From Candidatus Caenarcanales bacterium (GTDB lineage Bacteria > Cyanobacteriota > Vampirovibrionia > LMEP-6097), in NCBI GenBank assembly GCA_013216135.1, contig JABSOS010000015.1, forward strand, positions 1-64,000: 64,000 nucleotides of DNA. Reading direction: 5' to 3'. Shown here piece by piece: positions 17,209-28,268 of the stretch (position 1 is its first letter; each line of letters begins with the position of its first letter). The position numbers were made by a program, and so were the translations under genes. The notes beneath the pieces are model-generated. The model saw nothing but the letters and a program-made list of their open reading frames with translations, made no database searches and was not told where the DNA came from.

Positions 17209-17953
17209 CATCTATACCGTGTCTAAAAAGCTACTAAAACTTATTCCAGCACTCTTACTCTGCCTAACATTTTTCGTTGGCACTAATAATTTCACATCAG
17301 CAAAATCTGAAGAAATCAAGCTCAAAAAAAGAAAACATCGAAAATATATTTATCGTGTTCCCAGAGGGATTTTAAGTGATATGCAATACAGTGAAGAAGC
17401 TCACTTTCAGCTAGCTTTCATTACTCCAAAGGTACGTGAATACTTAAAATCTAGAGATAGAATGCCTGCAGAAGTGCCATATTGGGATAAATCTGAAGAT
17501 CTAACAATCTATGTAATCCCCGTAAAAGTTGATCATGAAAGTGGGCGCAGAGATTTTGCGAGTTACTCTGGAGGAGCACCAAAGAAATTCTATTTTAAAG
17601 ATAAAAAGAATGATAGCTTAACATGCCTTCCAGAGACACAAGAAAGTATTCCACTTAAAGGAGATACTTTGGAGTATATGTATCGAACCTACTGGATAAC
17701 TGATATTGCAGACTCGTATGTCGTAGATATAGATCATAGAGGAGTTATTCCTTTTCTGAAAACGACTTTCACAAAAAATTGTCTAAGTAAACTCGCAAAA
17801 CCAGTTGCATACTTAGAATCTGAAGGTACAAGAAATAACCTTGGGACTTTTTGGGTTAATTATAAGAAGCCGATAGTGATTAAAAAAGTTACTACAGTTA
17901 GTAAAGCTAGGATTAAGAAAAGTGTTCTTGAGTATTTGTTTGAGCAGTTTTAA
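17183..17953 (+). CDS. Secreted unknown protein, paralogue of the previous gene
   Basis: A 256-residue protein with a long signal sequence (hydrophobic core IPALLLCLTFFVG near residues 21-33, probable cleavage after the Ala near 40). The mature part is very basic at first (KLKKRKHRK). It shares with its upstream neighbour the patterns TIYVIP / STYIFP, LTC / LSC and NCLSKLAKP-YLES / DCVQKLKKP-VIES, so the pair arose by duplication. The most likely start is the first Met, inside the upstream gene, which would couple the two. No known domain. Confidence 0.72.
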   Translation: MKVYMNLGNIYTVSKKLLKLIPALLLCLTFFVGTNNFTSAKSEEIKLKKRKHRKYIYRVPRGILSDMQYSEEAHFQLAFITPKVREYLKSRDRMPAEVPYWDKSEDLTIYVIPVKVDHESGRRDFASYSGGAPKKFYFKDKKNDSLTCLPETQESIPLKGDTLEYMYRTYWITDIADSYVVDIDHRGVIPFLKTTFTKNCLSKLAKPVAYLESEGTRNNLGTFWVNYKKPIVIKKVTTVSKARIKKSVLEYLFEQF

Positions 17954-18027
17954 TTCTATTTTTATCTACGAGATATATAAAAAAATCTTACAAAAATACG
18001 TTTTAGATAATAAAACGGAAAACACCA

Positions 18028-19683
18028 GTGGAAATAAATAGTCAGACTTCAGCTGAAAAAATTCTAAAAGCTCAAAAGCCTCAAAAAAAGAAAGCAGCAG
18101 AAGAACTACAAGAACAAACTCCAATAAAAACAAATGAGAAGACTTCAGAAATAACTGAAGCTCAAACTCCGTACTTTACTAAAGAATTTCTTCAACTACA
18201 CCTAGCTAAAGATGAGAGTCAACAATCAAGACTTGCTATTAGCAATAGAATAAATGCTTATTTTCGTTTTGCAATTACGGGAGCACAAGTAATGCAAAAT
18301 ATTCAAGAACAATACCATGAAAACCCAGAAATTACTGCAAAAGAAATTCAAGCAAATATACTTGAAACCTTTAATGGTAAATTAGGAAGAAAGCAAATTG
18401 CTATTCTTAACCAAATTACTGAAACTCGGGAAACACAAGCACAAGATTTACAAACTAGTTTAGTAAAGTCATTGAATGAGGCTAGAGAAAAAACAGGAGT
18501 AGTTGAAGGGAAAACACCTTCCACTCTATATGAATGGCAAAGCTTATTTAGTGAAGCTGATAAGGGAGAACCTGGTACAGCACTAGAATTCAAAAGACAA
18601 TTTTTACAAAATAGAGATATTTATTCACAAATTAATGTTCAGGAGCTAATAAGTGATGAAAATATTAATAAGGTTCAAGTAAGTTTAGTGATGAATGCTC
18701 CGTCTGTGACATATAATTTTTTAGAAGCTATTGATCATGATTTATTTACAGATTGCAATGCATTAGTCCCACCAATTAGCTCTAAGAGAAAAAATGAATC
18801 TAATAATATATTAGCTGGTCCAGAAACAGCATTGTATCCATCTCTTGTACCTATAACTAGTAAAAACTATTCTAATGAACTCTATGACTCAAGCGATGAA
18901 ATAATGAAACACGAAAGTGGACATATTGCTTACAATAACCTGATTGAAGTTCTTAATGCCAATGAAAATTCAAATGAGATGAATAAAAAATTAACAAAAC
19001 CATTGAATCAATTCAATTTAGAAGAATTAATGATATGTAGTGAAGAGATATGTGAAAGTTTTGAAGATAGTTTAACTTTATTTGAAAAACATACACAAAC
19101 AGAAATTATTGAATATATGAAAATGAATACCGACCTTACAATTTTTAATAGTAGTAGAGAAACTGCTGATTTTGAAACAGAGTATGAAGATATTTTCACT
19201 TTAGAAAATATCTATGAATCATTTTTAGGTCCAAGTAGCGATGCTGCAATATACACGAATATAGAGCTTATAAGAAATATAGACCTCAGAGCAAAGCTAG
19301 GAGTTAACAGAAATGAGCTTGCAACTTTGACATACGCAAGCCCAGACCCATTTTCATTACTGCTAAAGCTTGAAAATGATTACCCCTTAGAGAAAGGTTC
19401 TACAGATGACATCATAGACACGATTAGCCATCTATCCTATCTTCCAACATTTCACAGTGGTGAATCAATTCTTAGATTATTAGATGTTCTTGAACAGAGA
19501 GGAGAAGAAGCAATAGAAAGTTTCGATGATTTCTTCCTTGAACTTAGCGAGCAAGATCAATCAGACTTCATAAATATCATGCAAGATCTTGATGGTGAAT
19601 TATATGGGGAATTCTTCTACGAAGGTATTAATCAGGAGCGGAAAGAAGAACTATATCAATGGGTCGATTCTCTGGTTGAATAA
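18028..19683 (+). CDS. Putative zinc metalloprotease (HExxH), otherwise unknown
   Basis: A 551-residue protein with a GTG start. The first ~50 residues are polar, repetitive and probably disordered (Lys, Gln, Glu, Thr). The middle contains IMKHESGHIAYN with HESGH at residues 295-299, a textbook HExxH zinc site preceded by a hydrophobic turn. A third ligand could be one of the Glu residues around 330-340. Family unknown; the C-terminal third is acidic and helical. There is no signal peptide. The last 56 bases overlap the convergent gene at 19628. The metalloprotease reading rests on one motif. Confidence 0.6.
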   Translation: MEINSQTSAEKILKAQKPQKKKAAEELQEQTPIKTNEKTSEITEAQTPYFTKEFLQLHLAKDESQQSRLAISNRINAYFRFAITGAQVMQNIQEQYHENPEITAKEIQANILETFNGKLGRKQIAILNQITETRETQAQDLQTSLVKSLNEAREKTGVVEGKTPSTLYEWQSLFSEADKGEPGTALEFKRQFLQNRDIYSQINVQELISDENINKVQVSLVMNAPSVTYNFLEAIDHDLFTDCNALVPPISSKRKNESNNILAGPETALYPSLVPITSKNYSNELYDSSDEIMKHESGHIAYNNLIEVLNANENSNEMNKKLTKPLNQFNLEELMICSEEICESFEDSLTLFEKHTQTEIIEYMKMNTDLTIFNSSRETADFETEYEDIFTLENIYESFLGPSSDAAIYTNIELIRNIDLRAKLGVNRNELATLTYASPDPFSLLLKLENDYPLEKGSTDDIIDTISHLSYLPTFHSGESILRLLDVLEQRGEEAIESFDDFFLELSEQDQSDFINIMQDLDGELYGEFFYEGINQERKEELYQWVDSLVE

Positions 19684-20343
19684 TTTGAACTAAGTTTTTA
19701 TCTGCTAATTTAACAAGTATATTTATTAAATCTTCTGAACCAATATTACTGAGTCTTTTATTAAGCTCAGGAAAACTAATCCTAGGTGCTTGACCTTTAG
19801 ACAATTTTTGACCTTTTAGTCTTTCAAGAAAAGAAAAAACATTTTTATATTTAATGTCAAAATCTGTAAATTTATTTTTAGGGCGAATTTTATAATTTGG
19901 CAATATTACATTATCTTTGACTAAAAGATTTAAAGTCTGACCTAAGTATTCTAAGTTTTGCTCTCTTGATTCTAAATGATAGAAATCTTCTAAACTTAAA
20001 CCAATAATATTCCCTTCTTTCATATCTGCAATTTTTTTTACAATTACAAAACGAGAATCTTGATGAGACTTTAATGCCTCTTTATTTAAAAGAAATGTTG
20101 TATTTCCAAGACTAATCTCTAGATTTAGCTTTTTGCTTATTTCCAAAAGATCTAAATTAAGCTTCTCAAAATCTAACCTTTGTAAATCAATATCATTTTC
20201 AGGAAGAATATCATGAAAATCAAAGCCATCAGGTTTAAGATTTATGGCTTGACGAACTTTAGCTGCAAGATTATATTCACGGGTATAAAGTTTTCTAGCA
20301 AAACCACCAAACTGAAGATGAAGCGGCTCTTTAGCTTCTGGCA

Positions 20344-20344
<1 letters not shown>
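19628..20344 (-). CDS. Unknown protein translationally coupled to purA
   Basis: A 238-residue protein of unknown function, charged and helical, with no membrane segment. Its ATG shares one base with the TAA of purA (TAATG), so the ribosome finishing purA can restart here. The C-terminal part overlaps the convergent metalloprotease-like gene by 56 bases, so one of the two ends may have been extended by mutation. The C-terminal ~60 residues look like a small winged-helix-like segment, but this is only an impression. Confidence 0.6.
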
Positions 20345-22529
<2,185 letters not shown>

Positions 22530-22559
22530 TCGTTACTATAATTCTTTAAACGATAATTT

Positions 22560-24476
22560 ATGCTTACTCTAAAATACAGACCTAAAACCATAGGTGATCT
22601 TATCGGACAAGACTCTGTCCGTGAGACTTTAGAGCATGCTTTTAATAATAATAAACTTGCTAACGCTTATTTATTAACAGGTCCCCGTGGTGCTGGTAAA
22701 ACCAGTACCGCAAGGATCATAGCGAAATCTATTAATTGTAAAAACAAAGCCGAACCAGGCAAACCGACCCTAGAACCATGTGGCACATGCTCTAGCTGTG
22801 TTAACATCGCAAACTCAAATGACTTAGATGTAATTGAAATCGATGCCGCGAGTCATGGTCACGTAGAAGATGCAAGATCGTTGATCGAGAAAGCAAGCCT
22901 TGCAGCTATCAATAGTGATTATAAAATCTACATCATAGATGAAGTTCACATGCTAAGTAATGCTGCATTTAATGCTTTACTTAAACTCTTTGAAGAGCCG
23001 CCTCATAATGTAATTTTCATTTTAGCGACGACAGAAGCCCACAAAGTACTTCCGACGATTACTAGTCGCTGCCAGCAATTCCGCTTTAAACCTATAAGTA
23101 TTAAAGATTGTGAAAGTCGTTTAAAAGAAATCTGCAATTTAGAAAATTTCAACATTAATGACTCAGCTCTTGAGTTTATCGCAGAAGAATCTGAAGGTGC
23201 GATGCGTGATGCGCTTAGTATTTTAGAACAAATCAGTGTTTACTGTGATGATGGTAAAGAAATCGATAAAGCTTTAGTAGAAAAGATTTTAGGGAAAGTT
23301 TCTCAACATGAAATTATTGATTTATTAAATGCTATTTATGCTAGATCTGACTCAGAATTACTCACTAAGCTAAATGCTATTTTAGAAAAAAACTCTAATC
23401 CTAATATTATTGCTGAAGAGCTTTTCCAGAACAGCATCAGTATTCTTAATAATATTTGTTTAAATAAAAGCGATGAAAAATTCAGTGCTGTAAAAAATTA
23501 TATTAATGAAAACAATATTCCTAAAAGTGAATTAGTTTATATTGCTGAAGAATTATCTAAACTTGATTCTAGTCTTAGACTAACTACTCAAGCAAATAAA
23601 TTATTGCAGACGCTTTGCTTGAAGCTATGCTTTAGAGAAGATTTTATAACTTTAAAAGAACTGAAGGAAAGGTTAGAGAAAATTGAAAGTGGTTCTGTTG
23701 CGATTCCACAGTCGCATGCTCCTAGTTCTGTAAGCAAGCCTAATTTCAATGCAGCTCCAGCTGTACCTAAACCTCAGCCTATAGCTGAAAAACCAGCAGC
23801 AGTAGCTGCTCCACCAAGTAGTACACCTGCTCCATCGGTATCTGAACCTACACCACAAGCTAATCAAGCAGCTCCATCAAGCGCTAGCCCTGTAAATTCT
23901 GAACCAGAAAGAAAATCTGGCTTTGTAGATTTAAGTAATCCAGAAACTAGACCTAGCAATGTAAGCTCGTCTAGTAATGATTTTGTTTCTGAATTGAGTC
24001 CTAGCTGTAAAGGTTTATTTATCAGTAGTAAAGCAAGTCTTCACTCAATAGAAGGTTCGGTAGCTACAATTAATATCCCTGAACGTTTTAAATTCTTAAA
24101 AAATAAGCTAGAAGCTAAATCATCAGAGGTTATAACTGCGATTAATAAAACTAGTGGTAAAAATATTGCTCAGATTAATTTTGAATTATCGAATGCTGCC
24201 CCAGCTCAAGCTGCTAATACTTATACACCTCAACCCAAGGTAGAAGTGAGTAATAGTTCACAAACTGTAAGCACTTCAGCTCAACAATCTTATACACCTT
24301 CATCTTCACCTCAAATGAGTTCAGAGCCTAGTTCAATGTCAGCTCCACAAGAGGCGTATACTCCAAACCAACAAGCAAATAATAATCCTGACACCTGCTG
24401 CGATCGTGAATCAGCCTTAGATGAAGTACTACAAGCTGGTATATCTATCTTTGGTGGTAGTATACTTGAAGAGTAA
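22560..24476 (+). CDS. dnaX: DNA polymerase III subunit gamma/tau
   Basis: The ATPase motor of the clamp loader. The 638-residue protein has a Walker A site GPRGAGKTST near residue 41, a four-Cys zinc module (C-x8-C-x2-C-x2-C near 58-78), the Walker B DEVHML near 122, the sensor TTEAHKV and the SRC arginine finger near 165. A Pro/Ala/Ser-rich disordered linker spans about 385-465 and a second one about 545-610, with a short folded segment between them. I see no obvious A-run for a gamma-type frameshift inside the gene. Confidence 0.95.
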   Translation: MLTLKYRPKTIGDLIGQDSVRETLEHAFNNNKLANAYLLTGPRGAGKTSTARIIAKSINCKNKAEPGKPTLEPCGTCSSCVNIANSNDLDVIEIDAASHGHVEDARSLIEKASLAAINSDYKIYIIDEVHMLSNAAFNALLKLFEEPPHNVIFILATTEAHKVLPTITSRCQQFRFKPISIKDCESRLKEICNLENFNINDSALEFIAEESEGAMRDALSILEQISVYCDDGKEIDKALVEKILGKVSQHEIIDLLNAIYARSDSELLTKLNAILEKNSNPNIIAEELFQNSISILNNICLNKSDEKFSAVKNYINENNIPKSELVYIAEELSKLDSSLRLTTQANKLLQTLCLKLCFREDFITLKELKERLEKIESGSVAIPQSHAPSSVSKPNFNAAPAVPKPQPIAEKPAAVAAPPSSTPAPSVSEPTPQANQAAPSSASPVNSEPERKSGFVDLSNPETRPSNVSSSSNDFVSELSPSCKGLFISSKASLHSIEGSVATINIPERFKFLKNKLEAKSSEVITAINKTSGKNIAQINFELSNAAPAQAANTYTPQPKVEVSNSSQTVSTSAQQSYTPSSSPQMSSEPSSMSAPQEAYTPNQQANNNPDTCCDRESALDEVLQAGISIFGGSILEE

Positions 24477-24484
24477 GCCCCCGC

Positions 24485-26119
24485 TTATGGAATTATCTTC
24501 CCTTTGAAATTTGGAGGTATGTAAGTGAGTTGCCCCTTTCTACCATATACTTCCGGACACTTAAGACTATCGCTCAGCTTTGTTATAGAACTCTTACCGA
24601 TATGAAGTGAGTCTTCAACAGTTAAATTATTAGGTAATTCTCGAATCTCATCTGAAACAAAATGAACAGTCTTCTTCACTCGTGTTTTATCTGGAAAAGT
24701 AACCTCTGCTGGTTTTACAACAGACAATCCACCTTCGATATTAATATTTTTAGAAAGTTCAATATTACCATCCCATAAAGCTAAATCACCTGATACATTT
24801 TCAAGAACTAATTTATTTTCATTCTCTCTTTGAATAGGGTCTACACCTTGAATAATTAAACTACCTAGTACGAGTCTTAAGTTCTTAATTTTATTAATAT
24901 CAGAAATCTCAGTCCTTTCATTAGCTAAAGCAATCGTGTTTTCATTTAACTCATCTATACTTGTGGCTATCTGATCGTGATCACAATTGAGGATTTTTGA
25001 TAGAGATGACTTCAAATCAATATTATTCTTAATAGTTCCAACTCGACTATCCTCTCCATATCCGAAACCAGCAACTTTTTCTTGATATAAAAAAACTAAA
25101 TCCTCAAGACCTAATGAATGACCTTTTTTGATCTTAGTATCAATTTCATTAAGCTTCTTTGCACTATTAAGTTTTATTCGTACATAATTACCGTGTTTTA
25201 TATTAGTTAATTTTTCTTCCAGAGCTTGATCATAGATACCGAGATTTTGATTCTCAGTAACTCCACGAATTTCTCGAGCCTCACCATCTTGATTAAGTAT
25301 CAATACCTTAGGGATTGTATAATCTCCAGTTTTATCTTTCACTAAATATAAAAAAGCATTACCCTGTCCTAAATATATCTCTGCAGATGGGGAACACCTT
25401 ACACAGAGATTTGTTCCTTGCCCAGCAAAAGATTCTACAAGCTCACTTGCACTTGAACCCTGTGGAAAAGTTCTCCATTCACCATCCATAGGATCCTCAC
25501 CTTCTTGATCCTTTAGAGCAATGTTGAAGAAATGAGTATAAATTTTATTAAAGCTAACAAAAGTATCCTTAAAAAGACTCTTTTTATCTTCATCAACATT
25601 TCCATTATTCAAATATTGAGTTACAAGTTCAACAAAATCCTTTAAAGCTTTTTTATTAAGTTCAGGGAAAAATTTACTACTATTTTTATCTCTTTTACTT
25701 AGAACCACATTATTACTTTTATCTACGGTTTGTTCAGCATTTGTAATTTGTTGCCAAATATAATATTTCATCCAAGTCGGCGTATTTGACATTTCAGGTG
25801 AGCTTAAATGATCCAACCATACTTTTAAAGATTCAATTTTACACTCCTTAATATGGCTATTTCCTTCATTAGAAGTATATTTTTCAAGATACTCTCTCTC
25901 AACTTGATTATAGAGAGAATGATTTTTTTGTTTCATCTCCATATATTTATTGAAATAATCATCAATCAAATTAATTGATTTATCTTCAAAAGATAGGTTG
26001 TGAGCTTGAATTCTATTATTAGATAAAACTTTATTATCAGCAACAAGCTTTTTAATTACCTTATGTTTATGAGGTAAGTGAGATTTCAAAAATTTATTTA
26101 CTTGATTTGCAGTTAGCAT
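24485..26119 (-). CDS. Unknown protein with LRR-like C-terminal repeats
   Basis: About 544 residues from the Met at 26119; a longer start at 26179 adds 20 residues that look non-coding. The N-terminal half is Lys/Asn-rich and helical. The middle has a compact segment (WRTFPQGSSASELVESF, then LCVRCSPSAEIYLGQG) unlike its surroundings. The C-terminus repeats a roughly 20-residue pattern of the form L-x2-L-x-LP-x2-L (REL-PNNLTVEDSLHIGKS is one unit), reminiscent of leucine-rich repeats in effector-type proteins. No catalytic site is recognised. It converges on dnaX with an 8-base gap. Confidence 0.6.
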   Translation of the reverse strand: MLTANQVNKFLKSHLPHKHKVIKKLVADNKVLSNNRIQAHNLSFEDKSINLIDDYFNKYMEMKQKNHSLYNQVEREYLEKYTSNEGNSHIKECKIESLKVWLDHLSSPEMSNTPTWMKYYIWQQITNAEQTVDKSNNVVLSKRDKNSSKFFPELNKKALKDFVELVTQYLNNGNVDEDKKSLFKDTFVSFNKIYTHFFNIALKDQEGEDPMDGEWRTFPQGSSASELVESFAGQGTNLCVRCSPSAEIYLGQGNAFLYLVKDKTGDYTIPKVLILNQDGEAREIRGVTENQNLGIYDQALEEKLTNIKHGNYVRIKLNSAKKLNEIDTKIKKGHSLGLEDLVFLYQEKVAGFGYGEDSRVGTIKNNIDLKSSLSKILNCDHDQIATSIDELNENTIALANERTEISDINKIKNLRLVLGSLIIQGVDPIQRENENKLVLENVSGDLALWDGNIELSKNINIEGGLSVVKPAEVTFPDKTRVKKTVHFVSDEIRELPNNLTVEDSLHIGKSSITKLSDSLKCPEVYGRKGQLTYIPPNFKGKIIP

Positions 26120-26275
26120 TATTTTGGATTCCAATCGACCACTATTTAAGATAATACACTTTTCGCCGCGACAAGTCAATACTATTTAGACAGGCTTCAA
26201 ATTATCCATATTTTCAAATAATTTCAGCTTACAAACAAATTGGTTAATTAGGTTATGGATTATTGATAATTAAGT

Positions 26276-26995
26276 TTAAATCCTAAGCTTCATAGGACCA
26301 TCTAAAGCACCATCTCTAAACTGCCTAGCAAAAGGATTATCATTATTATGATCAAACAACTCCTCCGGAGTTCCTTCCCAAACTATATAACCTTCATATA
26401 ACATTAAAACCCTTTGAGCAGTTCTTCGAATAGTAGACGCTTGGTGGGTTACCACGATAGAAGAAGCTTTCTTCTCACGCTGAAGCTTCACAATCAAATC
26501 TTCAATAACAGTACTTGCCATCGGATCAAGTCCAGCAGTAGGTTCATCATAAAGCATAATCTGTGGATCATTAATAATCGCCCTAGCAAAGCTCACTCGT
26601 TTTTTCATTCCCCCAGAAAGTTCTGACGGAAACTGATGTTCTATATTAGGTAAACCTACTAAATTTAGAGTATCACTAACCTTAGTATTTATTTCTTTTA
26701 AACTGTAGCCAGGCAAATCCTCTCCAACCTCAAAAGGAAACGCAATATTGTCTCTCACTGTAAGCGAATCAAATAATGCTGAATACTGAAAACTCATCCC
26801 AATATTATCAGAAGAAAGATTAATATCACCTTCATTATATGTTTCCAAGCCAGCAATTATTCTAAGTGCTGTACTTTTCCCACAGCCTGAAAAACCGATA
26901 AGAGCGACAACCTCCTCGTCAGCGACTTCAAAGCTAACGTCTTTTAAAACATCATTTACCCCGAAGGATTTTTTTAGATTCTCAACTTTAATCAT
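26276..26995 (-). CDS. mlaF: ABC transporter ATPase, MlaF-like
   Basis: The ATP-binding subunit of an MCE-type lipid transporter, which moves phospholipids between the inner and outer membranes. The 239 residues hold Walker A GFSGCGKST near 33-41, an FQYSALFDSLTVRDNIAFPF Q-loop near 68, the signature LSGGMKKRV near 123 and Walker B LYDEPTAGLDP. The wording GGMKKRV and YDEPTAGLDP is specific to the MlaF/Mkl group. The permease and MCE genes are not beside it. Confidence 0.88.
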   Translation of the reverse strand: MIKVENLKKSFGVNDVLKDVSFEVADEEVVALIGFSGCGKSTALRIIAGLETYNEGDINLSSDNIGMSFQYSALFDSLTVRDNIAFPFEVGEDLPGYSLKEINTKVSDTLNLVGLPNIEHQFPSELSGGMKKRVSFARAIINDPQIMLYDEPTAGLDPMASTVIEDLIVKLQREKKASSIVVTHQASTIRRTAQRVLMLYEGYIVWEGTPEELFDHNNDNPFARQFRDGALDGPMKLRI

Positions 26996-27019
26996 TAACT
27001 TTAACTATTTTAACCGTTA

Positions 27020-28249
27020 TCAAGTTAAATATTTCCTATCCTTTAATTCCTTTGGTAAATATTCCTGCTCTACTTGAGAATTAGGGTAATCATGAGGATA
27101 TTTATACTTAGTAATCGGGTTTTCTTTTTTATTATCAGATTTAGCTGGGCAAGCATAATTAATAGGCTTTAAATGAGCTGGAACCTCAAATTCAGGAAAA
27201 GCATTACAATCCTTCATAGCCATATTCATAGCTTTATATGAAGCATTAGATTTAGGAGCATTTGCGATGTATATAACAGCCTGAGCTAAAGGAATCCTAG
27301 CCTCTGGCATCCCTAGTTCTAAAGCTGCCCTGTAGGCAGCTTCAGCTATTAAAAGTGCATTATTGTCAGCAAGTCCCACATCTTCACTTGCTGTAACTAA
27401 GACCCGCCTAGCAACAGCTTTAAGGTCAGCCCCACCATTTAGAAGTCTAGCTAACCAATACACAGAAGCATCCGGGTCAGAACCACGCATAGATTTCTGG
27501 AGAGCAGAAACACATGAGTAGTAAGCATCAGGATCACCTGAGAAGATCTTCCTCTCCACTAACTCTTCACAAAGTTTAAGTGAGATATTTGCCCCAACTT
27601 CCTCTTCTGGGAAACTTAAAAGACAAGCTTCTAAAGCATTAAGTAAAACTCTAGCATCACCACGAGCAGCTTTAATTAAAAACTCACGTGCATCATGATC
27701 AATACTAAAACCTTCTTTTCCTACAACTTTAGTAACAAGATTACGTAAATCTTCAAAGCCATGTGACTTTAATTCAAACTTCAGAATTCTACTTAAAAGT
27801 GCTTTGTTAACTGAAATTGCTGGGTTTTCAGTAGTCGCTCCAATGAAAATAATTTTCCCTTGTTCAATTGCATTTAATAAGGAATCTTGCTGAGTTTTAC
27901 TAAAACTATGAAGCTCATCTACAAATAAAATCCCTGGTTTTACTTGCTGCTCAAGAAAATAAATACTTTCACGAATATCCTTAACCCCTGAGTTAAAAGC
28001 CTGAAGTTTAATAAACTCACGCCCAGAAAGATTTGCAAATAATTCAGCAATAGTAGTCTTACCTACTCCAGGAGGACCCCAGAATAAAGCTGAAGGAATT
28101 TTCCGATTAGAGAAAGCTGTATTGAACCAATTTCTAAAACTTTGATTCTTTTTAATAGGTCCTAATAAATCATCAAGAGACTTCGGGCGATACTTTTCAG
28201 CAAGTGGCTTATTAGTCGGGTCATCTTGGAATAAGTTTAATTGCTGCAT
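27020..28249 (-). CDS. rarA: Replication-associated recombination protein RarA (MgsA)
   Basis: An AAA+ ATPase acting at stalled replication forks. The 409-residue protein starts with a Gln/Leu-rich segment resembling a clamp-binding peptide (QLNLF at residues 3-7). It then has LAEKYRPKSLDDLLG, Walker A WGPPGVGKTTIAE near 58-66, Walker B LFVDELHSFSK, sensor IGATTENP and SRI. The C-terminal MgsA domain (SYKAMNMAMKD) is complete. It is divergent from the PBP2 gene, with at most about 20-60 bases between their starts. Confidence 0.95.
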   Translation of the reverse strand: MQQLNLFQDDPTNKPLAEKYRPKSLDDLLGPIKKNQSFRNWFNTAFSNRKIPSALFWGPPGVGKTTIAELFANLSGREFIKLQAFNSGVKDIRESIYFLEQQVKPGILFVDELHSFSKTQQDSLLNAIEQGKIIFIGATTENPAISVNKALLSRILKFELKSHGFEDLRNLVTKVVGKEGFSIDHDAREFLIKAARGDARVLLNALEACLLSFPEEEVGANISLKLCEELVERKIFSGDPDAYYSCVSALQKSMRGSDPDASVYWLARLLNGGADLKAVARRVLVTASEDVGLADNNALLIAEAAYRAALELGMPEARIPLAQAVIYIANAPKSNASYKAMNMAMKDCNAFPEFEVPAHLKPINYACPAKSDNKKENPITKYKYPHDYPNSQVEQEYLPKELKDRKYLT

Positions 28250-28268
28250 ATAAATATAAATTCCTCTA

